Numbered from the stretch's first letter, positions 27,619 to 36,818 are shown. The stretch: 64,000 bases of DNA from Modestobacter sp. VKM Ac-2982 (GCF_026967935.1 NZ_JAPVBL010000001.1:248001-312000); one strand, 5' to 3'. Notes: generated from the letters alone by a model not told the origin. Numbers and translations are program-made.

Positions 27619-27644
27619 GGGGCCAAAATCGCGACTTTGGCCCC
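27619..27644 (-). terminator. Repeat hairpin copy 3, between the aquaglyceroporin gene and glpK
   Basis: A 26-bp inverted repeat. Its reverse complement equals the core of copy 2, so it is in the opposite orientation to the others. It lies 14 bases after the aquaglyceroporin stop and 22 bases before the glpK start, so it would attenuate read-through into glpK or stabilise the upstream mRNA end. Confidence 0.55.
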
Positions 27645-27658
27645 CGGAAGGGGTCGGG

Positions 27659-28396
27659 TCAGACGTTGACGTGGGAGAGCAGGCCGGCGAGGACGGCGCC
27701 GATCAGCGGGCCGACGATCGGCACCCAGGCGTAGCCCCAGTTGCTGTTGGTCTTGCCACGGATCGGCAGGACGGCGTGGGCGATGCGCGGCCCGAGGTCA
27801 CGGGCCGGGTTGATCGCGTACCCGGTCGGGCCACCGAGCGAGGCGCCGATGCCGACGACCAGCAGGGCGACGGCCAGCGGGCCGAGCTGGCTGGGGGTGT
27901 CGCCGAACCGCAGGATGATGTAGACCAGCACGAACGTGCCGACGACCTCGGTCACCACGTTGTCCTTGACCGTGCCGAGGGCCGGGCCGGTCGCGAAGGT
28001 GCCGAGCTGGGTGCCGGCGGCGTCCGGGTCGTTGTAGTGGCCGTAGTAGGCGAAGTAGGCGAGGACCGCACCGAGGAAGGCGCCGACCAGCTGCCCGGCG
28101 AAGTAGACGAACGTGCTCGCGACGCTGACCTCGACGCCGGGGGCGTACGTGTCGGTCCCGCTGACCAGCAGGCCGACGGTGACGGCGGGGTTGATGTGTG
28201 CCCCCGAGGTCGCCCCGGCGAAGACGCCGGCGAAGACGGCGAGCCCCCAGCCGAAGATGATGACGATCCAGCCGCTGCCGTTGCCGTTGGTCTTGGGCAG
28301 CACGACGTTGGCGACCACGCCGACGCCGAGCAGCAGCAGGATTCCGGTGCCGAGTACTTCACTGCCGAACACGGTCCACAGACCGACGGTGTCCAC
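27659..28396 (-). CDS. glpF: MIP-family aquaglyceroporin (glycerol facilitator)
   Basis: A 245-residue channel with six membrane helices. The two pore half-helices carry [11 protein letters not shown] and [11 protein letters not shown], the paired NPA motifs. The Asp following the second NPAR (NPARD) is characteristic of glycerol-conducting members. It lies between two glycerol kinase genes, so it supplies glycerol for them. GTG start; the promoter is probably in the 160-base gap upstream. Confidence 0.92.
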   Translation of the reverse strand: MDTVGLWTVFGSEVLGTGILLLLGVGVVANVVLPKTNGNGSGWIVIIFGWGLAVFAGVFAGATSGAHINPAVTVGLLVSGTDTYAPGVEVSVASTFVYFAGQLVGAFLGAVLAYFAYYGHYNDPDAAGTQLGTFATGPALGTVKDNVVTEVVGTFVLVYIILRFGDTPSQLGPLAVALLVVGIGASLGGPTGYAINPARDLGPRIAHAVLPIRGKTNSNWGYAWVPIVGPLIGAVLAGLLSHVNV

Positions 28397-28525
28397 GAGT
28401 AGGCGCTCCTCACGACGGGCCCGCGGCGTCGCGGACCGGGTGGGTCGGTGACGGGTCTGTGGCGGTGATCACCACGCGTCCCGTCGTGGGAGGACCGTAG
28501 GAGGCCGGATGTGAGCTGGACAACA

Positions 28526-28548
28526 GTCGGCGTCCGACACTGTCGCAC
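28526..28548 (-). promoter_or_regulatory. Possible IclR operator upstream of glpF
   Basis: GTCGG-CGT-CCGAC is an inverted repeat inside CAGTCGGCGTCCGACACTG. GTCCGAC-N2-TGTC-N2-AC (28532-28548) also matches 30803-30819 in the iclR/glpD intergenic region at 13 of 17 bases. The shared motif in two glycerol-gene promoters suggests one regulator; weak evidence. Confidence 0.35.
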
Positions 28549-28556
28549 CGACCGGC

Positions 28557-30059
28557 TCAGGGAGCGCCCCAGGCGATGCTGAGCTCCACTGCACGCTCCC
28601 AGCACCGGTACTCCGCGGTCAGCGCCTGGGCCCGTTCCGGGGTGGGCGTCCACTGCGCGGACCGGTGCCAGTTCCGGCGCAGCGCCTCGACGTCCGACCA
28701 CACCCCGACGGCGAGGCCGGCCGCGTAGGCCGCGCCCAGCGACACCGTCTCCCCCACCATCGGCCGCACCACCGGGGTGTCCAGCGCATCGGCCACGAAC
28801 TGCATGAGGAGGTTGTTGGTGGTCATCCCGCCGTCCACCCGCAGGGCCGGCAGCGAGAGGCCGGAGTCCGCCGCCATCGCCTGCACCACGTCGCGGGTCT
28901 GCCAGCCGGTGGCCTCCAGGACCGCCCGGGCCAGGTGCCCCTTGGTGACGTAGGAGGTCAGCCCGGCGACCAGGCCTCGGGCCTCACCCCGCCAGTGCGG
29001 GGCCAGCAGGCCGGAGAACGCCGGGACGACGTAGCAGCCGCCGTTGTCGGCGACCGTGCGCGCCAGGGTCTCCACCTCCGCGGCCGAGCCGATCAGGCCG
29101 AGCCCGTCCCGCAGCCACTGCACCAGCGCCCCGGCGACGGCGACCGACCCCTCCAGCGCGTAGCGCGGCGCCTCCCCGGCCAGTTGGTAGGCCACCGTGC
29201 TGATCGACCCGGAGCGGGTGCGCACCAGCTCGGTCCCGGTGTTCTGCAGCAGGAAGCTGCCCGTGCCGTAGGTGCACTTGGCCTCCCCGGGCGCGAAGCA
29301 GGCCTGGCCGAAGAGCGCCGCCTGCTGGTCGCCCAGCGCCCCGGCGATCGGCAGGGCCCGGTTGAGGGCGGTGGCCCGGCCCAGGATGCCCACCGAGGGC
29401 CGGATCTCCGGCAGCATCTCCGCCGGGATGTCGAAGAAGGCCAGCAGGTCGGGGTCCCACCGGCAGCTGCGCACGTCCATCAGCAGGGTGCGGCTGGCGT
29501 TGGTCACGTCGGTGACGTGGACGCCGCCGTCCGGTCCGCCGGTGAGGTTCCAGATCAGCCAGGTCTCCATCGTGCCGAACAGCAGCTCACCGCGTTCGGC
29601 GCGCTCCCGGGCGCGCGGCACGTGGTCGAGGATCCAGCGCAGCCGCGGGCCGGAGAAGTAGCCGGCGATCGCCATCCCGCTGCGCTCGGCGACCAGGCCG
29701 GCATCGGGTCGGGCGGCCAGCTCCGTCACCAGGTCGGCGGTCCGGGTGTCCTGCCAGACCAGCGCGCGGGTGACCGGCCGGCCGGTCACCCGGTCCCAGA
29801 CCACGGTCGTCTCCCGCTGGTTGGCGATCCCCAGGGCCACGACGTCGCCGGCGTCCGGCACGTCGCCGAGCACCTGCGCGGCGGTCCGCTGGGTGTTCGC
29901 CCAGATCTCCATCGGGTCGTGCTCGACCCAGCCGGGGCGGGGGAAGTACTGGTGGTGCTCGCGCTGGCGGACGGCGACCATCCGGCCGCCCCGGTCGAAG
30001 ACCAGCGACCGCGTCGACGTCGTCCCCTGGTCGACGGCGAGCACGTACCGGTCAGGCAC
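28557..30059 (-). CDS. glpK2: Glycerol kinase (copy 2)
   Basis: A 500-residue FGGY kinase close to copy 1 but clearly diverged: [17 protein letters not shown] at the start, PRPGWVEHDPMEIW, TYGTGSFLLQNTG and DGGMTTNNLLMQFVADAL near the C-terminus. The active-site positions seen in GlpK are retained. It is translationally coupled to the IclR regulator (8-base overlap) and precedes the aquaglyceroporin gene. The purpose of two kinases in one locus is not obvious; one may prefer another polyol or triose. Confidence 0.9.
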   Translation of the reverse strand: MPDRYVLAVDQGTTSTRSLVFDRGGRMVAVRQREHHQYFPRPGWVEHDPMEIWANTQRTAAQVLGDVPDAGDVVALGIANQRETTVVWDRVTGRPVTRALVWQDTRTADLVTELAARPDAGLVAERSGMAIAGYFSGPRLRWILDHVPRARERAERGELLFGTMETWLIWNLTGGPDGGVHVTDVTNASRTLLMDVRSCRWDPDLLAFFDIPAEMLPEIRPSVGILGRATALNRALPIAGALGDQQAALFGQACFAPGEAKCTYGTGSFLLQNTGTELVRTRSGSISTVAYQLAGEAPRYALEGSVAVAGALVQWLRDGLGLIGSAAEVETLARTVADNGGCYVVPAFSGLLAPHWRGEARGLVAGLTSYVTKGHLARAVLEATGWQTRDVVQAMAADSGLSLPALRVDGGMTTNNLLMQFVADALDTPVVRPMVGETVSLGAAYAAGLAVGVWSDVEALRRNWHRSAQWTPTPERAQALTAEYRCWERAVELSIAWGAP

Positions 30060-30747
30060 TGACGTGTCCCAGCTCGCGGGACACCGCGTGCGCGGCGTCG
30101 ACGACCATCGCCAGCAGCAGGCTGCGTGGCACGCCCCGGCCGTCGAAGAGGGAGGTCAGCGGCCCGCTGACGCCCAGCGCGGCGGTCACCAGGCCGCCCG
30201 CGGCGCGGACCGGTGCGGCGATCGAGCCCGTGCTCGGCTCCTGCTCGCCCCGCTCGGCCGCCCAGCCCTGCGTGCGCACCTCGGCCAGCTCGGCCGGGGG
30301 TGCGGGCGCGTACGCCAGCAGCACCTTGCCCAGCGCGGTGCTCCGCGCGGGCAGGGTGGTGCCGACCTCCAGGACCTGCGCGGAGTCGTCGGGGCGGAAG
30401 ACGTGGTGGACGACGACGACGTCGGCGCCGGCGAGGGTGGCCAGTCGCACCGCGTGCCCGCTGCGGGCGGCCAGGGCGTCGGCCCAGTTCGAGGAGCGGG
30501 CCCGCAGCTCGTTCACGTCCAGCGGCGTGCCGAGCCGCAGCAGCCCGGGGCCCAGGGCGTAACGGCCGGTGGCCGGGTCCTGCTCCACGAAGCCGACGCT
30601 CAGCAGGGTGCGGAGCAGGCTGTGCGCGGTGGTCTTGGCCAGCCCGACCGCCGCGGCGATGTCGGTGACCCCGAGCCTGCCGCCGGAGCCGGCCACCACG
30701 CGCAGGATCGCGGCTGCCCGCTCGATGGACTGCACGGTGCCCGGCAC
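30052..30747 (-). CDS. IclR-family transcriptional regulator
   Basis: A 231-residue regulator. The N-terminal winged helix is QSIERAAAILRVVAG ... VTDIAAAVGLAKTTAHSLLRTL. The C-terminal effector domain ends with TAALGVSGPLTSL. I place the start at the GTG at 30747 (MPGTVQSIERAAAIL), the usual beginning in this family; the frame is open to 30795. First gene of iclR-glpK2-glpF-glpK and divergent from glpD, so it is the likely glycerol-locus regulator (GlpR/GylR-like role). Confidence 0.88.
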   Translation of the reverse strand: MPGTVQSIERAAAILRVVAGSGGRLGVTDIAAAVGLAKTTAHSLLRTLLSVGFVEQDPATGRYALGPGLLRLGTPLDVNELRARSSNWADALAARSGHAVRLATLAGADVVVVHHVFRPDDSAQVLEVGTTLPARSTALGKVLLAYAPAPPAELAEVRTQGWAAERGEQEPSTGSIAAPVRAAGGLVTAALGVSGPLTSLFDGRGVPRSLLLAMVVDAAHAVSRELGHVSA

Positions 30748-30798
30748 GACGCCCGACGCTAGGCCATCGGGGGCCCGGATGGTGACCCAGCACACCCG

Positions 30799-30819
30799 GG
30801 TCGTCCGACCATGTCAGAC
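30799..30819. promoter_or_regulatory. Possible IclR operator in the iclR/glpD gap
   Basis: GGTCG-TC-CGACC (30799-30810) is a perfect inverted repeat, and GTCCGACCATGTCAGAC (30803-30819) resembles the element upstream of glpF. It lies between the divergent iclR start and the glpD -10 box. Confidence 0.35.
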
Positions 30820-30851
30820 AGCGGGCGTCGACGGCCTTCCCGGCGCCGACC

Positions 30852-30857
30852 TACCGT
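30852..30857 (+). promoter_or_regulatory. -10 box for glpD
   Basis: TACCGT fits TANNNT, 48 bases upstream of the glpD ATG. A GAGGAG ribosome site is within the leader. Confidence 0.45.
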
Positions 30858-30905
30858 GGCATCGTGCGCCGTCGTCGGCGACGGCCCGTACCGAGGAGTT
30901 CCCCC

Positions 30906-32633
30906 ATGACGGCAGTCCGCACACTCGGTCCCGAGCAGCGTGCCCAGGCCTGGGCCGACCTCGCGGCCGGCGAGTTCGAGGTCCTGGTGATCGGTGGCGG
31001 GGTGACGGGTGCCGGTGTCGCGCTGGACGCGGCGACCCGGGGGCTCCGGACGGCGCTGGTCGAGGCGCGTGACTTCGCCAGTGGCACCTCCTCGCGCTCC
31101 TCCAAGCTGTTCCACGGCGGGCTGCGCTACCTGGAGCAGTTCGACTTCGGGCTGGTCCGGGAGGCGCTGCACGAGCGCGACCTGTCGGTCAACCGGATCG
31201 CCCCGCACCTGGTCAAGCCGGTGCCGTTCCTCTACCCGCTGACCCGGCACTGGGAGCGGCCCTACGTCACCGCCGGGATCACCCTCTACGACGGCCTGGC
31301 CCGTCTGGGGTCGCTGTCCGCCCCGATGCCGGCGCAGAAGCAGCTGACCCGCACCGGTGCCCGGCGGCTCTTCCCCGCCCTGAAGCCGGACTCCCTCGTC
31401 GGCGCCATCCGCTACTACGACGCCCAGGCCGACGACGCCCGGCACACCCTCTCCGTGGCGCTCACCGCAGCCTCCTACGGCGCGACCGTGCTCAACTCCG
31501 CCGAGGTCGTCTCGTTCTCCCACGCCGGTGGCCGCGTCGTCGGTGCCCGGGTGCGCGACGTGGAGACCGGGAACGAGGTCGACGTCCGCAGCGAGGTGGT
31601 GGTCAACGCCACCGGCGTCTGGACCGACGACATCCAGACGCTGGTCGGTGGCCGCGGCCGGTTCCACGTGCGGGCCAGCAAGGGCGTGCACATCGTCGTG
31701 CCCCGCGACCGGATCAACGGTGAGACGGGCCTGATCCTGCGCACCGAGAAGTCGGTGCTCTTCGTCATCCCGTGGGGCAGCCACTGGATCGTCGGGACCA
31801 CGGACACCGACTGGGAGCTGGACAAGGCCCACCCGGCGGCCAGCAAGGCCGACATCGACTACATCCTCGACCACGTCAACGAGGTGCTGTCCGTCCCGCT
31901 GACGCACGAGGACATCACCGGCGTCTACGCCGGGCTGCGCCCGCTGCTGTCCGGGGAGAGCGAGTCGACCAGTCAGCTGTCCCGCGAGCACGCCGTCGCC
32001 CGGCCGATGCCCGGGGTCATCTCCGTCGCCGGCGGGAAGTACACGACGTACCGGCCGATGGCCGCCGACGCCGTGGACGCCGCGGCCGACGACGTCACCC
32101 GCCGGGTCCCGCCGAGCGTCACCGAGAACATCCCGCTGGTCGGCGCCGAGGGCTACGCGGCGATGGTCAACTCCCTCGACGGGCTCTCCGACCGCTGGGG
32201 CATCCCGCGGTTCCGCGCCGAGCACCTGATCAACCGGTTCGGCTCGCTGACCCCCGAGGTGCTCGGTCTGGCCGCCGAGGCGCCCGAGCTCCTCGACCCG
32301 GTCCCCGGCGCCGAGGAGTACCTGATGGTCGAGATGGTGTGGTCGGCCGCGCACGAGGCCGCGCTGCACCTGGACGACCTCCTGGCCCGGCGCACCCGGA
32401 TCTCCATCGAGACCCCGCACCGGGGAGTGGAGTCCGCCGAGCCGGTCGCCCGGGCCGTGGCCGGCGTGCTGGGCTGGGACGAGGAGCGGATCACCAGCGA
32501 GGTGCAGAGCTACCGGGCCCGGGTGGAGGCCGAGCGGCGGTCGCAGGAGGCCACCGACGACCAGGAGGCGGACGCCGCGCGGATCGCCGCACCGGACACC
32601 CGCGCCGTGGCCGTGGGCCGCGCCCTGGGCTGA
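30906..32633 (+). CDS. glpD: Glycerol-3-phosphate dehydrogenase (FAD-dependent, respiratory)
   Basis: A 575-residue flavoprotein that oxidises glycerol-3-phosphate to dihydroxyacetone phosphate and passes electrons to quinone. It has the N-terminal FAD-binding VLVIGGGVTGAGVALDAATRG, then SRSSKLFHGGLRYLEQFDF, GPHLVKPVPFLYP-type residues, and TTDTDWELDKAHP in the middle. A C-terminal DAO_C helical domain follows. The ATG at 30906 follows GAGGAG; the frame is open to 30864. Divergent from iclR, so it shares control with the kinase/porin genes and completes glycerol entry into glycolysis. Confidence 0.95.
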   Translation: MTAVRTLGPEQRAQAWADLAAGEFEVLVIGGGVTGAGVALDAATRGLRTALVEARDFASGTSSRSSKLFHGGLRYLEQFDFGLVREALHERDLSVNRIAPHLVKPVPFLYPLTRHWERPYVTAGITLYDGLARLGSLSAPMPAQKQLTRTGARRLFPALKPDSLVGAIRYYDAQADDARHTLSVALTAASYGATVLNSAEVVSFSHAGGRVVGARVRDVETGNEVDVRSEVVVNATGVWTDDIQTLVGGRGRFHVRASKGVHIVVPRDRINGETGLILRTEKSVLFVIPWGSHWIVGTTDTDWELDKAHPAASKADIDYILDHVNEVLSVPLTHEDITGVYAGLRPLLSGESESTSQLSREHAVARPMPGVISVAGGKYTTYRPMAADAVDAAADDVTRRVPPSVTENIPLVGAEGYAAMVNSLDGLSDRWGIPRFRAEHLINRFGSLTPEVLGLAAEAPELLDPVPGAEEYLMVEMVWSAAHEAALHLDDLLARRTRISIETPHRGVESAEPVARAVAGVLGWDEERITSEVQSYRARVEAERRSQEATDDQEADAARIAAPDTRAVAVGRALG

Positions 32634-32739
32634 CCGACCGGGCAGCTGCACACGAGGCCGTCGTCTCCCTGTGGGGAGGCGGCGGTCTCGACGCGTCCGG
32701 CACCGGGACAGTGACCCATCTCGCCTCCCGATGCACAGG

Positions 32740-32752
32740 TGTATCCAATACA
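32740..32752. promoter_or_regulatory. Probable TetR operator upstream of tetR-mmpL
   Basis: TGTATCCAATACA is a perfect 5-bp inverted repeat with a 3-base spacer. It is AT-rich against the surroundings and lies 10 bases before the GTG of the TetR gene. TetR proteins typically bind such short palindromes over their own promoter. Confidence 0.6.
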
Positions 32753-32762
32753 GTTCTGCATC

Positions 32763-33389
32763 GTGACCGACGTCGACCTGCAGCGGCCCAAGCGCCGTCG
32801 TGAGGCGACCGTCGAGCGGCTGCTGGACGCCGCCCTGCAGACCTTCGCCGAGCAGGGCTTCGCAGCGGCCAGCGTCGAGGACATCTGCAGCCGCGGTGGG
32901 TTGACCCGCGGCGCCTTCTACTCCAGCTTCAGGTCCAAGGACGAGCTGTTCGAGGCGCTGATGACCCGCGAGGTCGAGCGTGACCTCGCCCGGGTCGCCG
33001 AGCTCCTCACCGGCCTGGCCGACGAGCCGGACCCGCTCGCCGCCGCGGTCGACCGGGTGCTGGGCGCCTTCCGCTGCGACCGCACGTGGGCGTTGGTGGT
33101 CACCGAGTACACCTTGCATGCCGCCCGGAACCCCGAGGCCGCCGAGGTGCTCCGCCGGCACGACGAGCAGGTCGGCAGCCGGCTCGCCGAGCTGGTCGAC
33201 CGGATGGCCGCCGAGGCGGGGCTGGCCTTCACCCTGCCGGCGGCGGACCTCATCGGCGCGGCCACCGCGCTGCTCAGCGGGCTCACCCTCATGTCACTCA
33301 CCGCGCAGGGCGACCTCGAGCCCCTGCGCCGCACCGCCCTGCTCTCCCTCGTCCGCGGTGCCGTGTCGAGCACCCCGACCACCCCCTGA
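32763..33389 (+). CDS. TetR-family transcriptional regulator
   Basis: A 208-residue regulator. The helix-turn-helix is ATVERLLDAALQTFAEQGF ... VEDICSRGGLTRGAFYSSFRSKDELFEAL. The C-terminal ligand domain is all helical. The GTG at 32763 is preferred; the longer open frame from 32739 runs through the operator. It is 23 bases upstream of an MmpL-type exporter, the classic repressor-efflux pairing, and probably senses the exported compound. Confidence 0.9.
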   Translation: MTDVDLQRPKRRREATVERLLDAALQTFAEQGFAAASVEDICSRGGLTRGAFYSSFRSKDELFEALMTREVERDLARVAELLTGLADEPDPLAAAVDRVLGAFRCDRTWALVVTEYTLHAARNPEAAEVLRRHDEQVGSRLAELVDRMAAEAGLAFTLPAADLIGAATALLSGLTLMSLTAQGDLEPLRRTALLSLVRGAVSSTPTTP

Positions 33390-33412
33390 CCCGGCTGAAC
33401 CCAGGAGAACCG

Positions 33413-35653
33413 ATGTCCACCCTGCTCTACCGGATCGGCCGCGCGGCCTATCGCCGTCGCGGGCTCTTCTCCGTGGCCTGGCTCGCGGTCCTCGGGCTCG
33501 TCGTGGGGCTCTTCCTCACCATCGGCGGGGAGTTCGACGACGAGTTCACGATCCCCGGCTCGGAGTCCCAGGCGGCGCTGGACCGGCTCGACGACGTCTC
33601 GACCGCAGCGGCGGGGGCCGGAGCGCAGCTGGTCTTCGTGGCGCCCGAGGGCGCCACGGTGGCCGACCCCGAGTACGCCGCCGCGATCGCCGAGACCGTG
33701 GCCGCCGCCGGCCAGGTCGACCAGGTCGCCGCCGTGCAGGACCCGTTCGCGACCCAGTCGATCAGCCCGGACGGCCGCGCGGCCCTGGCCCCGGTGCAGT
33801 ACTCGGTGCAGCCGCCCGAGCTCGGGGAGAACGCGCTCGAGGAGCTGCAGGCGGCCACCGCCGCCGCCACGGACGCGGGCCTGCAGGTCGAGGTCGGCGG
33901 GGCCGCCTTCAACACCGGTGCCGTGACCGTCGGCCCGCTGGAGCTCATCGGTGTCGTGGTCGCCGTCCTGGTGCTCGTGATCACCTTCGGGTCGCTGCTC
34001 GCGGCCGGGATGAACCTGCTGACCGCGCTGGTCGGGGTGGGCATCGGGCTCACCGGGCTGCTGGCGACGTCCGGGGTCATCACGCTCTCCTCGACCGCCC
34101 CGACGCTGGCGCTGATGATCGGCCTGGCGGTCGGCATCGACTACACGCTGTTCATCCTGTCCCGGCACCGCTCGCAGCTGGCCGCCGGCATGGACCCCGA
34201 GGAGTCCGCCGGGCGGGCCGCCGGCACCGCCGGGTCCGCGGTCGTGTTCGCCGGCCTGACCGTGATCATCGCGCTGTCCGGGCTCGCCGTCGTCGGCATC
34301 CCCTTCCTGACCGTGATGGGCCTGGGCGCTGCGGGGACGGTGCTGGTCGCCGTCCTGGTCGCGCTCACCCTGCTGCCCGCGCTGCTGGGCTTCGCCGGCG
34401 CCCGGCTGGTGCCCAAGCCCGGTTCCCGCGCCGCCCGCCGCGAGCACGCGCTCGCCGAGCACGCCGGCGCCCCGGCGCGCACCGGTGGTGCCCGGTGGGC
34501 CGCGATCGTCACCCGCCGCCCGGTGCTCACCGTCCTGGTCACGGTCGTCGGCCTGCTGGTGGTCGCCATCCCGGCACTGCAGCTGCGGCTGGCCCTGCCC
34601 GACGCCAGCACCGCCCCCGAGGAGAGCACCACCCGGCAGGCGTACGACGCGGTCAACGAGTACTTCGGCCCGGGTGCCAACGGCCCGCTCATCGTCTTCC
34701 TCGACGGGCTGGACCCGGCGACCGCCGAGCAGGCGGCCGGCCAGGCCGCCGTGGCGATCGGTGGCACGCCGACCGACCAGCCCGGGGAGTTCACCGGCGG
34801 GCTGGACGACGTCGCCTACGCCCTGCCCCAGGTGCTGGCCGACGGCACCGCCGCGATCGTCCAGGTGGTGCCGGAGAGCGGTCCGCAGGACGAGGCGACG
34901 ACCGCGCTCGTGGCCGACCTGCGCGACCTCGCGGACGACCTGGAGGCCGACACCGGCGGGGACGTGACGGTGACCGGGCAGACCGCCGTCGCCATCGACG
35001 TCTCCGACCGGCTGGGCGAGGCCCTGCTGCCGTTCACCCTGGTCGTCGTCGGCCTGGCGCTGGTCCTGCTGCTGCTGGTGTTCCGCTCGATCCTGGTCCC
35101 GATCAAGGCCGCGCTGGGCTTCCTGCTCTCGGTGGGCGCCTCGTTCGGCGCCGTCGTCGCGGTCTTCCAGTGGGGCTGGCTGATGGACGTCTTCGGCGTG
35201 CCGGCCACCGGCCCGGTCATCAGCTTCATGCCGATCCTGTTGATGGCGGTGCTCTTCGGCCTGGCCATGGACTACGAGGTCTTCCTCGTCTCCCGGATGC
35301 GGGAGGAGTTCGTGCACGGGGCCGCCCCGCGTGCGGCGGTGGTCGCCGGGATGCGACACGCGTCCCGGGTGGTCGTCGCGGCGGCGCTGATCATGTTCTC
35401 GGTGTTCGGCAGCTTCGTGACCATCGAGGACGTGACCGTCAAGGCGATCGCCTTCGGCCTGGCGGTCGGCGTGCTGGTGGACGCCTTCGTCGTCCGGATG
35501 ACGCTGGTGCCCGCGGTGCTGGCGCTGCTGGGTCGATCGGCCTGGTGGCTGCCGCGCTGGCTGGACCGGCTGCTCCCCGACCTGGACGTCGAGGGCGCCA
35601 AGCTGAGCCGGACCGTCGAGGTCGAGCGCACCCCGGAGCCGGTGGGCAGCTGA
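33413..35653 (+). CDS. MMPL-family RND transporter
   Basis: A 746-residue inner-membrane exporter with twelve predicted helices in two halves. Each half starts with one helix and a large extracytoplasmic loop (residues ~40-180 and ~400-535) followed by five helices. LMIGLAVGIDYTLFILSRHR and LFGLAMDYEVFLVSRMREE are the paired proton-relay signatures of MMPL proteins, with the Asp-Tyr pair in each. These pumps move lipids or hydrophobic drugs outward using the proton gradient. Co-transcribed with the TetR regulator; substrate unknown. ATG after an AGGAGAAC site. Confidence 0.92.
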   Translation: MSTLLYRIGRAAYRRRGLFSVAWLAVLGLVVGLFLTIGGEFDDEFTIPGSESQAALDRLDDVSTAAAGAGAQLVFVAPEGATVADPEYAAAIAETVAAAGQVDQVAAVQDPFATQSISPDGRAALAPVQYSVQPPELGENALEELQAATAAATDAGLQVEVGGAAFNTGAVTVGPLELIGVVVAVLVLVITFGSLLAAGMNLLTALVGVGIGLTGLLATSGVITLSSTAPTLALMIGLAVGIDYTLFILSRHRSQLAAGMDPEESAGRAAGTAGSAVVFAGLTVIIALSGLAVVGIPFLTVMGLGAAGTVLVAVLVALTLLPALLGFAGARLVPKPGSRAARREHALAEHAGAPARTGGARWAAIVTRRPVLTVLVTVVGLLVVAIPALQLRLALPDASTAPEESTTRQAYDAVNEYFGPGANGPLIVFLDGLDPATAEQAAGQAAVAIGGTPTDQPGEFTGGLDDVAYALPQVLADGTAAIVQVVPESGPQDEATTALVADLRDLADDLEADTGGDVTVTGQTAVAIDVSDRLGEALLPFTLVVVGLALVLLLLVFRSILVPIKAALGFLLSVGASFGAVVAVFQWGWLMDVFGVPATGPVISFMPILLMAVLFGLAMDYEVFLVSRMREEFVHGAAPRAAVVAGMRHASRVVVAAALIMFSVFGSFVTIEDVTVKAIAFGLAVGVLVDAFVVRMTLVPAVLALLGRSAWWLPRWLDRLLPDLDVEGAKLSRTVEVERTPEPVGS

Positions 35654-35691
35654 GCAGAGCGGAGGGCAGGGGCGCGGGCCATGATCGGTCC

Positions 35692-36780
35692 ATGAGCGCC
35701 CCTGCCCCCGACGTCGCCGAGCTGATCCGCGAGCTGGTGCGGACCCCGACCGTCTCCGGGGACGCGGCCGGTCAACGGGGCCTGCTCGGCCTGGTCACCG
35801 ACGTCGTGACCGGGGTTGCGCCGCACCTCCAGCGCATCGAGGGCCCCGACCGCGAGCAACCGTGGACCCTGCTCACCTCCGCCACCGACCCGGCGAGGCC
35901 GCGGCTGGTCATCGCCTGCCATGTCGACACGGTCCCGGCGAGCGATCCCGGCGGGTGGCTGCGGGACCCGTTCGGCGCAGACCTGGACGACGGCCGGATC
36001 TGGGGTCGTGGTGCCTCGGACATGAAGGCGGGGGTGGCGGCTGCGGTCGCGGCGCTGGCCGCAGCCGATCCGGAGACGCCGCTCGCGCTGCTGCTCACCA
36101 GTGACGAGGAGATCGGCTCGCGGGGTGCCGCCGCCGCGGCGGGGGCCGTGGCGGAACTGTCGGTGGGCGCCGTCATCGTCCCGGAGGCGACGGGCAACCG
36201 GGTGGTCCTGGGCCACCGGGGTGCGCTGTGGCTCGCCGTCCGGACCCGGGGGGTCGCCGCCCACGGGAGCACCCCCGAACGCGGCCACAACGCACTGCTG
36301 GACCTGGTCACGGTGCTCAGCCGGGCGGGCCGGGAGCTGCCGCTGAGCAGGGACCCGTTCCTGGGCGCCGAGACCTGGAACCCCGGCGTGCTGCACAGCG
36401 GCACGGTGCCCAACGTCGTCCCGGACCGGGCCGAGGTGGTGATCGACCAGCGGACCGTGGGCACCGGTGAGCGGCTGGCGGCCTGGTGGCGGTCGCAGGG
36501 AGAGGTGGCGGAGGTCGACGTGCTCGTCGACCTCCCGGCGGTGCGGACGCCGGCCGACGACCCCTGGGTGGCCACCCTGCCCGTCGAGGTGCAGGCTGCC
36601 CCGGCCACCTACTTCACCGACGCCTCCGTGCTCACCGCGGTCACCGGCGGGGCGCCGATCGTCGTGTGGGGGCCGGGCACCCCCGCGGTGATGCACGCCG
36701 TGGACGAGTACGTCCAGGTGGTCGAGGCGGAGCAGGCCGCCGCCGCGTTCGCCGACGTCCTCGGCCGCTGGCCGCGGTGA
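35692..36780 (+). CDS. M20-family metallopeptidase / deacylase
   Basis: A 362-residue dinuclear zinc amidohydrolase. Zinc ligands and catalytic residues are visible in order: ACHVDTVP (His and Asp), GRGASDMKAG (bridging Asp), LTSDEEIGS (catalytic Glu and ligand Glu), VPEATGN (Glu) and GPGTPAVMHAVDE (last His). A lid domain carries GVAAHGSTPERGHNA. The family includes DapE, ArgE and carboxypeptidases; I cannot choose among them. It starts 38 bases after the MmpL gene and may be read through from it. Confidence 0.85.
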   Translation: MSAPAPDVAELIRELVRTPTVSGDAAGQRGLLGLVTDVVTGVAPHLQRIEGPDREQPWTLLTSATDPARPRLVIACHVDTVPASDPGGWLRDPFGADLDDGRIWGRGASDMKAGVAAAVAALAAADPETPLALLLTSDEEIGSRGAAAAAGAVAELSVGAVIVPEATGNRVVLGHRGALWLAVRTRGVAAHGSTPERGHNALLDLVTVLSRAGRELPLSRDPFLGAETWNPGVLHSGTVPNVVPDRAEVVIDQRTVGTGERLAAWWRSQGEVAEVDVLVDLPAVRTPADDPWVATLPVEVQAAPATYFTDASVLTAVTGGAPIVVWGPGTPAVMHAVDEYVQVVEAEQAAAAFADVLGRWPR

Positions 36781-36783
36781 CCG

Positions 36784-36797
36784 GTTCCACGTGGAAC
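36784..36797. other. parS: parS-like site (intergenic)
   Basis: Exact GTTCCACGTGGAAC in the 38-base gap between the convergent M20 and lacI genes. ParB-binding core; second of four copies. Confidence 0.75.
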
Positions 36798-36818
36798 TCG
36801 CGGGAGCCGGTCGCCCGG

